Source: Pseudomonas akapageensis (GTDB lineage Bacteria > Pseudomonadota > Gammaproteobacteria > Pseudomonadales > Pseudomonadaceae). Taken from it: a stretch of DNA of 64,000 nt. The notes beneath the pieces are model-generated. The model saw only the letters and a program-made list of their open reading frames with translations. It searched no databases and was not told where the DNA came from. The DNA is taken from contig NZ_VXCP01000016.1 in NCBI RefSeq assembly GCF_011355085.1, forward strand, positions 265,117-329,116, read 5' to 3'. Of the stretch, positions 63,380-64,000 are shown piece after piece (within the stretch, counting starts at the first letter, position 1; every line of letters begins with the position of its first letter). Both the position numbers and the translations under genes were made by a program.

Positions 63380-63709
63380 ATGTTGCACATCTTCTGTCCC
63401 CATTGCGGCGAGCTGCGCTCCGAAGAAGAGTTTCACTCCTCGGGCCAGGCGCACATCGCGCGCCCGCTGGACCCGAACGCCTGCACCGATGAAGAGTGGG
63501 GCACCTACCTGTTCTTCCGCGACAACCCGCGCGGCCTGCACCACGAGCTGTGGATCCACGCCGCCGGTTGCCGCCAGTATTTCAACGCCACGCGTGACAC
63601 CGTGACCTACGAGATCCTGGAAACCTACAAGATCGGCAGCAAGCCGCAAGTGACCGGTAAAAGCACCAGCCCGCAGTTGGCTGTCAGTGGCCAGGGAGCC
63701 AAGGTATGA
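63380..63709 (+). CDS. soxD: Sarcosine oxidase delta subunit
   Basis: 109 residues. The N-terminal FCPHCGELRSEEEF provides two cysteines, and HAAGCRQYF a third, for the zinc site of the delta chain. The last ~25 residues are a polar tail. Its AGGAGAAATCC ribosome site is good, and its end overlaps the soxA start (ATGA). Confidence 0.95.
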   Translation: MLHIFCPHCGELRSEEEFHSSGQAHIARPLDPNACTDEEWGTYLFFRDNPRGLHHELWIHAAGCRQYFNATRDTVTYEILETYKIGSKPQVTGKSTSPQLAVSGQGAKV

Positions 63710-63939
63710 GCCAGATCAATCGCCTGTCCAATGGCGGTCGCATCGACCGCAGCAAAGTGCTGAGTTTCAGCTTCAACGGCCAGAGCTACCAAGGCTATGC
63801 CGGTGACACCCTGGCCGCGGCGCTGCTGGCCAACGGCGTGGATATCGTCGGGCGCAGCTTCAAGTACTCGCGACCACGGGGCACAGCCGGCACCAGGGGC
63901 GAAGGGCGGCACACGGGGGTGTCGGTGGGGGGCGACTGA
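63706..63939 (+). CDS. soxA: Sarcosine oxidase alpha subunit, N-terminal fragment (sequence break)
   Basis: The first ~60 residues (MSQINRLSNGGRIDRSKVLS, FNGQSYQGYAGDTLAAALLA, GVDIVGRSFKYSRPRG) are a typical SoxA start, including the segment that opens the 2Fe-2S-like N-terminal domain. After RPRG, near 63886, the family sequence ends abruptly and the frame runs to a stop at 63939 through unusually G-rich sequence. The real gene should be about 1,000 codons. The break is more likely poor sequence at a contig end than a true truncation. Confidence 0.85.
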   Translation: MSQINRLSNGGRIDRSKVLSFSFNGQSYQGYAGDTLAAALLANGVDIVGRSFKYSRPRGTAGTRGEGRHTGVSVGGD

Positions 63940-64000
63940 GTCACCCTCCACCCCCACGGTCGTGCCTGCCGACGGGAGAGGTGTGGGGGGGGTCGCGCGG
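63886..64000. other. Probable low-quality sequence at the end of the window
   Basis: About 115 bases rich in G-runs and C-runs (for example GGTGGGGGGC and GTGTGGGGGGGG near the end). They follow a normal soxA start and do not code for the rest of SoxA in any frame. Parts still look like a distorted version of the expected soxA codons (gccggcaccaggggcgaag), as would result from a noisy consensus. Confidence 0.6.

Overview
The window is chromosomal DNA from a Pseudomonas of the P. fluorescens/P. putida type. It has high GC, dense gene packing and two families of interspersed palindromic repeats typical of that group. Its gene order closely follows the P. aeruginosa PA5372-PA5419 choline/carnitine/glycine betaine region, recalled from general knowledge and not searched.

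Layout. 1-3340: end of the glycolytic cluster epd-pgk-fbaA, with two small lipoprotein genes between pgk and fbaA. 3349-15277: mixed housekeeping and accessory genes (PL7 alginate lyase, a REC-PAS-GGDEF-EAL protein, a YgjP-like metallopeptidase, a winged-helix protein, an ElaA-like acetyltransferase, a periplasmic binding protein, YccS, a YhiN-like flavoprotein, DbpA, an MFS exporter). 15420-18936: a tight RraA-like/TldD-like/TldE-like cluster. 19144-25161: betA-betB-betI, divergent from the BCCT transporter betT. 25436-31837: cbcVWX choline/betaine ABC transporter, serine deaminase and the regulator gbdR. 31966-37180: carnitine genes caiX-cdhC-cdhA-cdhB with the regulator cdhR. 37431-43280: accessory block (ArnT-like glycosyltransferase, retropepsin-like protease, chemoreceptor, DUF3010, DUF4239, LprI-like). 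43518-51321: dimethylglycine block (M19-like protein, DUF5943 protein, dgcA, dgcB, etfA, etfB). 51322-51987: a non-coding array of DnaA-box repeats. 51988-53067: an orphan Rhs-core ORF. 53044-55723: divergent gbcA and gbcB. 56012-58773: a ZapA-like pair and a second chemoreceptor. 58782-63939: threonine aldolase, TraX-like protein, then glyA-soxB-soxD-soxA.

The genes form one pathway. Carnitine (CaiX uptake; CdhA, CdhC, CdhB) and choline (BetT or CbcXWV uptake; BetA, BetB) both give glycine betaine. GbcA/GbcB demethylate it to dimethylglycine, DgcA/DgcB with EtfA/EtfB give sarcosine, SoxBDAG gives glycine, GlyA gives serine and the serine deaminase gives pyruvate. GbdR, CdhR and BetI are the expected regulators, and candidate operators are visible.

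The most unusual element is the 51331-51934 array. It holds four phased copies of a composite repeat, each with a perfect DnaA box at the same offset and, in three copies, a GATC-containing inverted repeat at a second fixed offset. Other points are a GGDEF-EAL protein with a damaged EAL site, an M19-family protein without its HxD metal ligands, a DgcA whose iron-sulfur motif lacks one cysteine, a non-canonical ZapA-like pair, an Rhs ORF running into the gbcA terminator, and apparently corrupted sequence in the last ~115 bases, inside soxA. No tRNA, rRNA, CRISPR array, transposase or prophage was seen.
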